16,777 bases of DNA from an uncultured Senegalimassilia sp. (GTDB taxonomy: Bacteria; Actinomycetota; Coriobacteriia; Coriobacteriales; Eggerthellaceae). This document shows positions 1 to 10,787 of this stretch, in pieces. The notes beneath the pieces are model-generated. The model saw nothing but the letters and a program-made list of their open reading frames with translations, did no database searches and had not been told where the DNA came from. The stretch is taken from positions 1 to 16,777 of the forward strand of contig CALEWN010000252.1 in the NCBI GenBank assembly GCA_937925385.1. The letters are read 5' to 3'. Each line of letters opens with the position of its first letter. The stretch's first letter is position 1. The translations under genes were made by a program, and so were the position numbers.

Positions 1-1380
<1,380 letters not shown>

Positions 1381-1389
1381 GAGAATTGA

Positions 1390-4122
<2,733 letters not shown>

Positions 4123-4156
4123 TCAGCTAGCTAGCTTCCGACATATGTAAGCTTGT

Positions 4157-4188
4157 AAGAAAGCCGCTCCGTTTGGGGCGGCTTTCTT
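4157..4188. terminator. Terminator hairpin after gyrA, possibly bidirectional
   Basis: The arms AAGAAAGCCGCTCC and GGGGCGGCTTTCTT pair over 14 bp with one G-T wobble around a GTTT loop, 34 bases after the gyrA stop. The right arm ends in a T-rich stretch on either strand, so it could also stop transcription of the converging minus-strand gene at 4312-4821, whose end lies about 120 bases away. Confidence 0.8.
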
Positions 4189-4223
4189 GTTGTTAGGGTG
4201 CGTTGTTGTCTGGCCGCATGGGA

Positions 4224-4239
4224 TGTTTCACGTGAAACA
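4224..4239. promoter_or_regulatory. parS site (ParB-binding centromere), copy 1
   Basis: The 16-mer TGTTTCACGTGAAACA is a perfect palindrome and fits the widely conserved bacterial parS consensus TGTTNCACGTGAAACA. With flanking bases the palindrome extends to 20 bp (4222-4241). It sits in the tail-to-tail gap between gyrA and the minus-strand nuclease gene. The same 16-mer recurs at 10698-10713. ParB spreads from such sites and recruits SMC for origin segregation (family knowledge); the parAB genes are not in the window. Confidence 0.92.
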
Positions 4240-4311
4240 TCTTGATCGGGGTGTGGCCGAGCTGGTCTACCGTGGGAGCTTGCACCTCGCGCGTGGGCAG
4301 CCTGATCGGCG

Positions 4312-4821
4312 CTACGAGAAATCCTTCGGATCGAGGTTCTCCAGGAACGAGCGGAACTCCTCAAGTTCCTCTTCAGCAGACTCTTCCTCGATGGGCTTGC
4401 GAACGATGTAGGGATACGAAGCGCGCTCGAGCACGTCCTCGTTGATATAGATCGGGGAATCCTCGCGCAACGCCAAGGAGAGCGCATCGCTGGGACGGGC
4501 GTCAAGCTCGATAAGCCTTCCGTGCTGGCGCAGCGTGAGCTTCGCGAAGAACAAAGATCCCTTCACCTTGTCGATAAGGACATGGTCGACGCTTGCGTCA
4601 AGGTTTGTAAGGGCGTCGAGAAGCAGGTCGTGCGTAGTGGGGCGTGCCATCTTGGTATGGGTGACCGCCAGATGCAGTTGAGCAGCTTCGGCGGCACCCA
4701 CCATGATGGGAACGATGCGCGATGTTCCAGGCACGGGACTTTCCTCGATAGGCTGCAACACAAGGATGGAAGGACCCGGAGCGCTTCCGACAATGATCTT
4801 TTGCACGGCAATGGGAACCAA
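4312..4821 (-). CDS. Bifunctional nuclease family protein (DUF151/BFN domain)
   Basis: 169 residues with a BFN/DUF151 domain over about residues 1-135. Landmarks are RIVPIMVGAAEAAQL, the RPTTHDLLLDAL stretch, and LIELDARPSDALSLALR followed by PIYINEDVLE. Homologues have been described as nucleases or stress-response proteins, but the biochemical role in bacteria is uncertain. A charged glutamate-rich tail of about 30 residues (EEESAEEELEEF) follows the domain. The start is TTG at 4821, not ATG; I chose it because AGGAG lies 5 bases upstream on the minus strand and the domain begins immediately. It is the only minus-strand gene in the window and converges on gyrA. Its upstream region (4822-5026) is AT-rich and divergent from the tRNA promoter. 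Minus-strand TATAAT at 4896-4891 is a possible -10 box, without a good -35. Confidence 0.9.
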   Translation of the reverse strand: MVPIAVQKIIVGSAPGPSILVLQPIEESPVPGTSRIVPIMVGAAEAAQLHLAVTHTKMARPTTHDLLLDALTNLDASVDHVLIDKVKGSLFFAKLTLRQHGRLIELDARPSDALSLALREDSPIYINEDVLERASYPYIVRKPIEEESAEEELEEFRSFLENLDPKDFS

Positions 4822-4977
4822 GCCTGCTCCTAACTATAAGCGTTTCGCTCATATATAAAATCGAGCCCTTCAGGTACCTCTATATAAGGGATTATACGCG
4901 TGATTAAGGCTCTGACCTGCGGTTTCTTCTGTAAAACAGCGGTTGAAAAAAATTTTCCTAAAAGTTGAAATTTCTTC

Positions 4978-5007
4978 TTGACCATTCTTGGAAACCCTGG
5001 TTATAAT
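4978..5007 (+). promoter_or_regulatory. Sigma-70-type promoter for tRNA-Ile/tRNA-Ala
   Basis: TTGACC at 4978-4983 and a perfect TATAAT at 5002-5007 are separated by 18 bases, inside a notably AT-rich stretch with A and T runs (4943-4975) that may act as an UP element. Transcription would begin near 5014, about 13 bases before the mature tRNA-Ile. The rest of the 4822-5026 gap holds several further TATA-like boxes on both strands and no gene. Confidence 0.8.
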
Positions 5008-5026
5008 AAACGAGCACTTTTCGAAG

Positions 5027-5103
<77 letters not shown>

Positions 5104-5112
5104 GTATTTGCG

Positions 5113-5156
5113 ATAAACGCTCCACCGTGAGCCGAGTTTGCCGGTGGAGCGTTTAT
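5113..5156 (+). terminator. 15-bp perfect hairpin between tRNA-Ile and tRNA-Ala
   Basis: ATAAACGCTCCACCG (5113-5127) pairs perfectly with CGGTGGAGCGTTTAT (5142-5156) around a 14-base loop, followed by TATTGTAAAG. There is only a weak T tract, so it may be an inefficient terminator or an RNA processing signal between the two tRNAs. I see no convincing separate promoter for tRNA-Ala, which argues for read-through. Confidence 0.55.
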
Positions 5157-5174
5157 TATTGTAAAGTGCGAGTT

Positions 5175-5250
5175 GGGGGTTTAGCTCAGCTGGGAGAGCG
5201 CGGGCTTTGCAAGCCTGAGGTCAGGGGTTCGATCCCCCTAACCTCCACCA
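5175..5250 (+). tRNA. tRNA-Ala (anticodon TGC)
   Basis: 76-base cloverleaf. The acceptor arms GGGGGTT and AACCTCC pair with one G-T wobble. The D arm contains AGCTCAGCTGGGAGAGC, the anticodon TGC is at 5208-5210, the T loop is TTCGATC, and CCA is encoded at the end. It probably shares the promoter at 4978-5007 with tRNA-Ile. Confidence 0.98.
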
Positions 5251-5261
5251 TTTAAGATTAT

Positions 5262-5294
5262 TTGCAGGTCCGGAAACGGGCCTGCAATTTTTTT
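5262..5294 (+). terminator. Intrinsic terminator of the Ile-Ala tRNA unit
   Basis: TTGCAGGTCCG pairs with CGGGCCTGCAA around a GAAA tetraloop (one T-G wobble) and is followed by seven T residues at 5288-5294. It is a textbook rho-independent terminator 11 bases after tRNA-Ala. Confidence 0.9.
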
Positions 5295-5298
5295 GTCC

Positions 5299-5323
5299 GC
5301 AGGTCCGTTAACGGGCCTGCTTT
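5299..5323 (+). terminator. Second, near-identical hairpin (tandem terminator copy)
   Basis: GCAGGTCCG-TTAA-CGGGCCTGC repeats the stem of the preceding terminator, including the same T-G wobble position, 37 bases downstream. Only TTT follows, so it is probably a weak back-up terminator created by duplication. Confidence 0.55.
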
Positions 5324-5365
5324 CGTATCGGGGTAGGAAACGGTCGAGCTGGTAAGCGAGGTGTC

Positions 5366-5926
5366 ATGAACCGTCTGGAAGCATTGCGTGCCTTAGGATT
5401 GGACGAGGACGCTACCGACGAGGATATCAAGACGGCTTATCGCGAAACGGTGCAAATCCTGCATCCCGACCGCTTCGCCACCAACAAAAAGCTGCAAGAT
5501 CGCGCAACCGAGCAATTCAAGAACCTGCAGGAGGCCTACGACTTCCTGACATCGTCGAAGGGTCGCAGGAAAGCGGGTGGCTCGTCAGCCTCGAAACGCC
5601 CCACGCGCGCGGCTTACGACAATGCCGACGCCCGTCTTGCCGGTATAGCCGCAGCCAGGACGCAGCTGGTGCGCCAACGCGATGCGGTTTTCGACGAACG
5701 TCGCAACGGCCTGGGCATGGCGGCTATCGGCGGATTGGTGGCCTTGTTCTGCGGCCGACGCCCTTTCGGGTTGTTCGGTGTGGTTGCCGCCATAGCGAGC
5801 ACTGCAGCTATTTGGGGCATTGTCCAGGTGGTATCATCGCAACGTTCCATCAACACGCTTACCGAGCATATTGAAGAATTGAATAGGGAAGAGCGCAAAA
5901 TCGCGCAAGAAACTGAAGAGGAGTAG
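5366..5926 (+). CDS. J-domain protein with C-terminal membrane segments
   Basis: 186 residues. An N-terminal J domain (about residues 2-65) carries the essential HPD motif at 33-35 (ILHPDRF) and the QEAYDFL helix, so it should stimulate an Hsp70 (DnaK). It lacks the G/F-rich, zinc-finger and substrate domains of true DnaJ. A basic linker (66-82) leads to a helical region, then two probable membrane segments at about 115-129 and 134-156, split by the short positive turn GRRPFG. The last 30 residues look like a charged coiled coil ending in acidic residues. The ATG at 5366 follows a rather close GAGGTG (5358-5363). typA starts 9 bases after its stop and takes its AGGAG from the end of this gene, so the two are co-translated. 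The client and location (inner membrane) are inference. Confidence 0.85.
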   Translation: MNRLEALRALGLDEDATDEDIKTAYRETVQILHPDRFATNKKLQDRATEQFKNLQEAYDFLTSSKGRRKAGGSSASKRPTRAAYDNADARLAGIAAARTQLVRQRDAVFDERRNGLGMAAIGGLVALFCGRRPFGLFGVVAAIASTAAIWGIVQVVSSQRSINTLTEHIEELNREERKIAQETEEE

Positions 5927-5935
5927 CACACCCGT

Positions 5936-7747
5936 ATGAAGCAAGAAGGCCTTCGCAACGTTGCCATCATCGCGCACGTCGACCATGGTAAGACCACGCT
6001 GGTCGACCGCCTGCTGTGGTCGTCCCACGTGTTCCGTGAGAACCAGGAAGTGCAGGAGCGCGTTTTGGACTCCAACGATCAGGAGCGCGAGCGCGGCATC
6101 ACCATCCTGTCCAAGAACATCTCCATTCACTACAAGGACGTCAAGATCAACGTCATCGACACGCCCGGCCATGCCGACTTCGGCGGTGAGGTCGAGCGCG
6201 TGCTGAACATGGCCGACGGCGCCCTCCTTATCGTGGACGCTTACGAGGGTCCCAAGCCTCAGACGCGTTTCGTGCTCTCCCACGCCCTTGAGCGCGGCCT
6301 GCGCATCGTGGTCGTCGTGAACAAGATCGACCGCCCCAACGCCGATCCCGAGGGTGCTGTGGACAAGGTGTTCGACCTGATGGTCGAGCTGGGCGCTTCC
6401 GACGAGCAGCTTGACTTCCCCGTGGTGTACGCTTCCGCGGTCAACGGCTACGCCCGTCTGGAGCCCGATGACGGCAACATGGACATGATCCCGCTGCTCG
6501 ACACCATCATCAACGAAATCCCATGCCCCGATGTGGACGCCGAGGGTCCGGTGGCCTTGCAGGTCTGCACCGTCGACCACAGCAGCTATGAGGGTCGTAT
6601 CGGCGTTGGCCGTCTGCACAGCGGCACCCTGCACGAGAAGGAGCAGGTGCTGGTCGTGCAGCCCGACGGTAACCAGTACAACGCCACCATCCGCAAGGTC
6701 TACACCTTTGAGAACCTGGGCAAGACCGAGGTTCCCGAAGCTCACGCCGGCGACATTGTGGCCGTGATCGGCGTCGAGGCCGCAGACATCGGCGACGTCA
6801 TCACCGACCCCGAGAACCCGGTGGAGATGGAGCCCATCGCCGTCGAGGAGCCCACCATGGCGGTCGTGTTCGAGGCTTCCACCAGCCCGTTGGTCGGCCG
6901 CGAAGGCGATATCGTCGGCGCCCGCCAGCTCAAGGAGCGCCTCATGCGCGAGAAGGAGAGTAACATCTCCATGCGCATCGACGAGACCGAGGACAAGTCC
7001 GGCGTGCGCGTCGCCGGCCGTGGCGTGCTCCATCTGTCCGTCCTCATGGAAACCATGCGTCGCGAGGGCTTCGAGTTCCAGGTCGGCCGCCCGCAGGTCG
7101 TGTACAAGACCGACGAGCACGGCAACAAGCTCGAGCCGATCGAGGAAGCCACCGTCGACGTGCCGAACGACTACTCCGGCAAGGCCATTGAGGTCATGGG
7201 CACCGCCGGCGGCATCATGGAGGACATGTTCTCCGACGAGAACATGACGCACCTGACCTTCAGCATCCCGTCCCGCGGCACCATGGGCCTGAAGACGCGC
7301 ATCCTCAACGCAACGCACGGCGAGGCGGTGCTGTTCCATCACTTCCGCGAGTACGGCCCGTATTCCGGTGAGATGGACGGCCGCAAGAACGGTTGCATGA
7401 TCGCTATGGCAACCGACAAGGCCGTCGCCTACGCGCTTGACACGCTGCAGCAGCGCGGTCGCCTGTTCGTCAAGCCCGGCGACGAGTGCTACGAGGGCAT
7501 GATCGTCGGCGAGTCCGCCAAGGAAGGCGACATGGTGGTGAACGTGTCCAAGACGAAGAACCTGGGCAACCAGCGTTCCTCCACCGCGGATAAGGCCATC
7601 CAGCTGACCCCGCCGATCACCTTCACGCTTGAAGAGGCGCTGGAGTACATCGAGGACGACGAGATGGTTGAGGTTACTCCCGAGTCCATTCGCCTGCGCA
7701 AGCGCATCCTGAGCACCATCGAGCGCAAGAAGGCGAACAAGAAATAA
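5936..7747 (+). CDS. typA: Ribosome-associated translational GTPase TypA/BipA
   Basis: 603 residues, the normal length for the family. An elongation-factor-like GTPase that binds the ribosome and supports 50S assembly and growth under stress, notably cold (family knowledge). GTPase motifs: G1 AHVDHGKTT at residues 13-21, G2 threonine 56 in RERGITI, G3 DTPGH at 75-79, G4 NKID at 129-132, G5 SA at 167-168. Domain II follows from about residue 200. Domains III and V and the BipA-specific C-terminal domain are recognisable by [13 protein letters not shown] and [16 protein letters not shown]. The basic end (RKKANKK) fits ribosome binding. The start at 5936 is preceded by GAGGAG at the end of the J-domain gene. 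It is second in a two-gene unit closed by the terminator at 7837. Confidence 0.97.
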   Translation: MKQEGLRNVAIIAHVDHGKTTLVDRLLWSSHVFRENQEVQERVLDSNDQERERGITILSKNISIHYKDVKINVIDTPGHADFGGEVERVLNMADGALLIVDAYEGPKPQTRFVLSHALERGLRIVVVVNKIDRPNADPEGAVDKVFDLMVELGASDEQLDFPVVYASAVNGYARLEPDDGNMDMIPLLDTIINEIPCPDVDAEGPVALQVCTVDHSSYEGRIGVGRLHSGTLHEKEQVLVVQPDGNQYNATIRKVYTFENLGKTEVPEAHAGDIVAVIGVEAADIGDVITDPENPVEMEPIAVEEPTMAVVFEASTSPLVGREGDIVGARQLKERLMREKESNISMRIDETEDKSGVRVAGRGVLHLSVLMETMRREGFEFQVGRPQVVYKTDEHGNKLEPIEEATVDVPNDYSGKAIEVMGTAGGIMEDMFSDENMTHLTFSIPSRGTMGLKTRILNATHGEAVLFHHFREYGPYSGEMDGRKNGCMIAMATDKAVAYALDTLQQRGRLFVKPGDECYEGMIVGESAKEGDMVVNVSKTKNLGNQRSSTADKAIQLTPPITFTLEEALEYIEDDEMVEVTPESIRLRKRILSTIERKKANKK

Positions 7748-7779
7748 CGCGAAGGTCGTTTCTTCTTCGACCTTACGCG
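7748..7779 (+). other. Hairpin immediately after the typA stop
   Basis: CGCGAAGGTCG pairs with CGACCTTACGCG (one bulged A) around TTTCTTCTT, beginning at the base after the stop codon. No T tract follows. A second small stem (ATCGCGTC with GGCGCGAT) lies at 7792-7815. Both may stabilise the typA mRNA 3' end ahead of the real terminator at 7837. Confidence 0.5.
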
Positions 7780-7836
7780 TGAACAGGGTCCGATCGCGTC
7801 GAGAATGAGGCGCGATGGAACCGGCAAATCATCCAC

Positions 7837-7862
7837 AAGGCGGCCTTCGGGCCGCCTTTTTT
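7837..7862 (+). terminator. Intrinsic terminator of the J-protein-typA unit
   Basis: AAGGCGGCC-TTCG-GGCCGCCTT, a 9-bp perfect stem with a stable TTCG loop, runs into four further T residues. The stretch from here to the next start (8037) contains no gene and no promoter I would defend. Confidence 0.93.
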
Positions 7863-8036
7863 CATGCAAAGCGAAGCAAATACCGCAAGAAAGACCAGCT
7901 CCTGTGAAACCTGCATGGGCATATTGTGCTGGTAGAAGGGCCATATTCCGCTGTGTGGGAAAATACCGACGAGGCATTCCGATTTAACCGCAGGGTATGT
8001 GTGTCCAGCGGTTTCGTGCGTTTGAGGAAGGGTTTT

Positions 8037-9251
8037 ATGAAGGCATCTCGCATTATCTCAACGGTTTGCGCGATGGGTCTTTCGGCGGCGTGCATCGTGG
8101 GCGTTGCCGGTTGCTCCAGCAATAACCAGAATTCCGGTTCGGGCGCAGTGGCCGCCACCATCAACGGCACCGAAATCTACGAAGACACGGTTACCGACTA
8201 CATCCAAAGCGTGCGCGAGCAGCAGGGTCTGACCGATGAGGATTCCTGGGGCAACTACCTGGCCCAGATGGGAACCGATCCGGCGGGCGTGCGCGAGCAG
8301 ATCATCAACACGTATGTCACGCGCGAGCTCATCAACTCCGGCGCCGAGGAAAAGGGCATCAACATCGATAGCTCCGAGGTTGATGGCTACGTCGACAAGA
8401 TGAAGTCGAACTACGACAGCGATGAGAAGTGGCAGTCCGCCCTCGAGCAGGCCGGCATGACCGAGGGTGAGTACCGTTCCGAGATCGAGCTGCAGCTGAA
8501 GGCCAAGGAGCTGTACAACACCTTCGATTCCACCGAGGAACCCTCCAGCGAAGATATGCTCCAGTACGCGCAGATGTATGCCAGCGCCTACGATGGAGCC
8601 AAGCGTTCCAGCCATATCCTGTTCGATTCCGATGATGAGGCAACCGCCCAGGACGTGCTGAACAAGATCAACTCCGGCGAGCTTGATTTCGCCGAGGCCG
8701 CCAAGCAGTATTCCAAGGATACGGGTTCCAAGGATGCCGGCGGCGATGTGGGCTGGGATAAGACCAGCTCGTTCGTGCAGGAATATACCGATGCGCTGAG
8801 TGGCCTTGAGAAAGACCAGGTCAGCGGATTGGTCACCAGCAGCTATGGTATCCATATCATCAAGTGCACCGACGTGTACAACGCCCCGAAGGAGAAGGCC
8901 GACGACGGCACCGAGACGGTGAAGATCACCAGCATCGACCAGATCCCCTCCGAGTGGCAGGAGACCATCAAGGAGTCGCTGCAGTCCCAGGGCAAGACCA
9001 CGAACTATCAGAACTGGCTGAAGGAGAAGAAGGAATCTTCCGACCTCAAGATCAACGATATGCCCTCCGGCCTGCCTTATGACGTGGACATGTCGAAGTA
9101 TCAGACCGATGATTCCTCCAGCACCGAAAGCTCCGATGCGAACGTCTCGGCCGCCGGTTCGACGGACGGCGATGCCTCCGCTAGCACGGATGGTTCCGCC
9201 GACAATGCCGTCAGCGCAACCGATGCCGAGGGGAAGTCTTCGGCAAACTAG
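8037..9251 (+). CDS. PrsA-like peptidyl-prolyl isomerase lipoprotein (PpiC/parvulin domain)
   Basis: 404 residues. The first 26 residues are a lipoprotein signal peptide: basic start MKASR, hydrophobic core, lipobox VAGC with lipidated Cys26. An N-terminal SurA-like region follows (about 40-180, containing INGTEIYEDTV and helical segments). The parvulin domain spans about 189-280 (RSSHILF, DFAEAAKQYSKD, GGDVGW, SSYGIHIIKC). The last 40 residues are a low-complexity S/T/D/A-rich tail that may reach through the wall. The protein would catalyse prolyl isomerisation and fold exported proteins outside the membrane. I chose ATG 8037 because AGGAAGG sits 4-5 bases upstream and the signal peptide starts there; an in-frame upstream opening to 7926 would bury the signal. 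It is a single-gene unit bounded by terminators on both sides. Confidence 0.93.
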   Translation: MKASRIISTVCAMGLSAACIVGVAGCSSNNQNSGSGAVAATINGTEIYEDTVTDYIQSVREQQGLTDEDSWGNYLAQMGTDPAGVREQIINTYVTRELINSGAEEKGINIDSSEVDGYVDKMKSNYDSDEKWQSALEQAGMTEGEYRSEIELQLKAKELYNTFDSTEEPSSEDMLQYAQMYASAYDGAKRSSHILFDSDDEATAQDVLNKINSGELDFAEAAKQYSKDTGSKDAGGDVGWDKTSSFVQEYTDALSGLEKDQVSGLVTSSYGIHIIKCTDVYNAPKEKADDGTETVKITSIDQIPSEWQETIKESLQSQGKTTNYQNWLKEKKESSDLKINDMPSGLPYDVDMSKYQTDDSSSTESSDANVSAAGSTDGDASASTDGSADNAVSATDAEGKSSAN

Positions 9252-9278
9252 TCTGAAAACGGCGCGTAAAGCAAGCAC

Positions 9279-9312
9279 AAGAAGGGAACCCGTTTCAGCG
9301 GGTTCCCTTCTT
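9279..9312 (+). terminator. Perfect 14-bp hairpin between the foldase and ABC genes
   Basis: AAGAAGGGAACCCG and CGGGTTCCCTTCTT pair without mismatch around TTTCAG; CGTTTG follows. It is a likely terminator of the PrsA-like gene. It ends only 21 bases before the next start codon, leaving almost no room for a separate promoter, so the ABC gene must be reached by read-through or by a promoter overlapping the hairpin. Confidence 0.8.
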
Positions 9313-9333
9313 CGTTTGATAAGGAATGGGCAT

Positions 9334-10149
9334 ATGAACGAAGAGAATACCGCAGAGCAGCCGCTGTTCGAGCTTAACGATGCCGAGATCGTGCGAGCGG
9401 GACGAACCATCCTGCATGTTGACAGGTTCTCGCTTGCTAAAGGGGAGAACATCGCGCTTCTAGGTCCCAATGGCGCAGGGAAGTCGACGTTCGTGAAGCT
9501 TATCACCAGAGAAGTAATGCCGCTGTATCGTGAGCAGCCCCCGGTTAAGTTTAACGGCAATCCACGCGCGACGCTGGTGGATGTGCGCAAAACGCTGGGA
9601 ATCGTGTCTTCTACCATGCAGGCGCAGATCAACGTCCATCTGCCGGCCGTGGACATCGTGGAAGGCGGCTTGTTCGGAACGCTCGGCCTTCCGCGACACG
9701 TTCATCCCGACGAGCGTACGCACGCAAAGGCGCTCGAAGCCATGGATATGCTGGGCGTGGCGAAGCTTGCCGAACAGGACATCATGACCATGTCGAGCGG
9801 GCAGGCGCGCCGCGTGCTCTTTGCTCGCGCTCTTGTACACGATCCGAGCACATTGCTGCTCGACGAGCCGTGCACGGGCCTGGATCCGGAGGGCATGTAC
9901 TATGTGCGTTCAAGCATGCGCGACCTCGCAAGGGCTGGCAAGGGCATCGTGCTAATCACCCATTATCCGGAAGATATCATCCCGGAAATCAAGCGCTTGG
10001 TCCTGGTCAAGGAAGGAAAGCTGTTCGCTGACGGCGCGAAAGAGGATATGCTGACCGATCAGATGATGAGCTCGCTGTTCGATGTGCCGTTGCAGGTTGC
10101 GAAAAATGGCAAAAACAATGAGTATTTTTCTCTTGTGAGTTCGTACTAA
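9334..10149 (+). CDS. Stand-alone ABC transporter ATP-binding protein, ModF/COG1119-like
   Basis: 271 residues, a single nucleotide-binding domain. Walker A GPNGAGKST at 44-52, signature MSSGQ at 153-157 followed by ARRVLFARAL, Walker B LLLDEP at 174-179, D-loop GLDPEG, and switch histidine His210 in LITHYPEDI. The sequence style resembles the single-domain relatives of ModF, often annotated as molybdenum-transport ATPases, though the true substrate is unproven. No permease or binding-protein gene is adjacent, so it may pair with a membrane subunit encoded elsewhere or act as a soluble ATPase. The start at 9334 has AAGGA 8 bases upstream; the longer opening from 9079 overlaps the foldase gene in another frame and lacks domain sequence. 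The promoter of the serine tRNAs overlaps its last codons. Confidence 0.88.
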   Translation: MNEENTAEQPLFELNDAEIVRAGRTILHVDRFSLAKGENIALLGPNGAGKSTFVKLITREVMPLYREQPPVKFNGNPRATLVDVRKTLGIVSSTMQAQINVHLPAVDIVEGGLFGTLGLPRHVHPDERTHAKALEAMDMLGVAKLAEQDIMTMSSGQARRVLFARALVHDPSTLLLDEPCTGLDPEGMYYVRSSMRDLARAGKGIVLITHYPEDIIPEIKRLVLVKEGKLFADGAKEDMLTDQMMSSLFDVPLQVAKNGKNNEYFSLVSSY

Positions 10150-10161
10150 ATGGTGTAGAAT
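10133..10161 (+). promoter_or_regulatory. Promoter for the serine tRNA pair
   Basis: TTGTGA at 10133-10138 and TAGAAT at 10156-10161 with a 17-base spacer. The -35 box lies inside the 3' end of the ABC gene. Transcription would start near 10168, giving a leader of about 55 bases that itself folds (CTGCAT at 10171-10176 with ATGCAG at 10204-10209, and CACG with CGTG inside), a plausible precursor stem. Confidence 0.65.
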
Positions 10162-10222
10162 ATTTAACCGCTGCATGAGCGCACGAGAGAAAACGTGAAT
10201 GCGATGCAGTCTGTAAGCAAGC

Positions 10223-10314
10223 GGAGAGATGACCGAGCTGGCCGAAGGTGCACGATTGGAAATCGTGTATACGCCAAAAGCGTATCTGGGGTTCGAATCC
10301 CCATCTCTCCGCCA
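10223..10314 (+). tRNA. tRNA-Ser (anticodon GGA)
   Basis: 92-base class II tRNA. The acceptor arms GGAGAGA and TCTCTCC pair perfectly, the anticodon GGA is at 10258-10260 between CACGA and TCGTG, the long variable arm is built on TATACGC and GCGTA, the T loop is TTCGAAT, and CCA is encoded. It decodes TCC and TCT. Confidence 0.98.
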
Positions 10315-10323
10315 GATTATCCC

Positions 10324-10352
10324 GGCGGAACCTTTACGGTAACGCCTTTTTT
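10324..10352 (+). terminator. Weak hairpin with T run between the two serine tRNAs
   Basis: GGCG-GA-ACC pairs with GGT-AA-CGCC (a two-base mismatch in the middle) and is followed by six T residues at 10347-10352. The stem is interrupted, so it is probably a partial terminator that tunes read-through to the second serine tRNA. A second stem, GGTCGGC (10356-10362) with GCCGACC (10374-10380), follows and may be a processing structure. Confidence 0.45.
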
Positions 10353-10390
10353 GTAGGTCGGCATAAATACCCAGCCGACCCACCCCACGC

Positions 10391-10483
10391 GGAGGGGTGG
10401 CAGAGTGGTTGAATGCGGCGGTCTCGAAAACCGTTTCACCGGCAACCCCGGTGACGAGGGTTCGAATCCCTCCTCCTCCGCCA
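10391..10483 (+). tRNA. tRNA-Ser (anticodon CGA)
   Basis: 93-base class II tRNA. The acceptor arms GGAGGGG and CTCCTCC pair with one G-T wobble, the anticodon CGA is at 10425-10427 in a CTCGAAA loop, the variable arm is formed by CACCGG and CCGGTG, the T loop is TTCGAAT, and CCA is encoded. It decodes TCG. It lies 76 bases after tRNA-Ser(GGA) with no obvious promoter of its own. Confidence 0.98.
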
Positions 10484-10491
10484 GGAATCGT

Positions 10492-10519
10492 AAAGCCCTT
10501 GCAAGCGCAAGGGCTTTTT
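10492..10519 (+). terminator. Intrinsic terminator of the serine tRNA unit
   Basis: AAAGCCCTTGC pairs with GCAAGGGCTTT around AAGC and continues into further T residues (10515-10519), with TTTT again at 10522. Between here and the second parS (10520-10697) I see no gene, only a 6-bp stem GATTCC/GGAATC at 10596-10614 and an AT-rich stretch at 10615-10695. Confidence 0.9.
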
Positions 10520-10697
10520 CGTTTTCAGGGGTTGTTGCCCCGTTTCCTCTGGCGGTGTTCTTGGATTAAACACGGCTGTAAAGCCCTTTTAAAGCGATTC
10601 CTTGATGCGGAATCAAGAAGCAATCTAATTCACGAATAATCATATCTATGAATATAACCTGGGGAAATAGTAATCCGCGTAGTGTTTATGGATAACG

Positions 10698-10713
10698 TGT
10701 TTCACGTGAAACA
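10698..10713. promoter_or_regulatory. parS site (ParB-binding centromere), copy 2
   Basis: TGTTTCACGTGAAACA, identical to the copy at 4224-4239; the two share 18 bases, including ATC on the right flank. Here the palindrome stops at 16 bp because the left flank is CG. It lies in the AT-rich gap upstream of the MarR-type gene, just before a TATACT box. Two bases to its left, TATGGATAA (10687-10695) reads TTATCCATA on the minus strand, one mismatch from the DnaA box TTATCCACA. Confidence 0.9.
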
Positions 10714-10731
10714 TCAGGCGAGCGTCGCTTC

Positions 10732-10737
10732 TATACT
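10732..10737 (+). promoter_or_regulatory. Candidate -10 box for the MarR-type gene
   Basis: TATACT is a good -10 hexamer about 50 bases before the start codon. No proper -35 box is present; the place where it should lie (about 10709-10714) is the right arm of the parS palindrome. The promoter may therefore be weak or affected by ParB (inference). Confidence 0.4.
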
Positions 10738-10787
10738 CAAGACATTCGAACAACACTCAAACCTTGTCGCTATAGGAAGGAACCACC

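Noticed and set aside
4242..4311. tRNA-like fragment (GTGTGGCCGAGCTGGTCTA) after parS
   Set aside because: It resembles a D arm of a serine or leucine tRNA, but no matching acceptor, anticodon or T arm follows; probably chance.
7926..8036. N-terminal extension of the PrsA-like protein
   Set aside because: It would place the lipoprotein signal peptide internally and lacks a ribosome site, while ATG 8037 has AGGAAGG.
9079..9333. N-terminal extension of the ABC ATPase
   Set aside because: It overlaps the end of the foldase gene in another frame, crosses the terminator hairpin, and has no domain sequence.
9952..10383. Minus-strand open frame covering tRNA-Ser(GGA)
   Set aside because: The peptide with RRDGDSNPR is the familiar antisense translation of a serine tRNA; the RNA gene is certain.
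10397..10639. Plus-strand 80-codon frame inside tRNA-Ser(CGA)
   Set aside because: It translates the tRNA and its terminator (proline run from the T arm) and has no ribosome site.
10615..10697. Possible replication origin in an AT-rich stretch
   Set aside because: Only one imperfect DnaA box is present; an oriC should show a cluster. The origin is more likely upstream of gyrB, outside the window.
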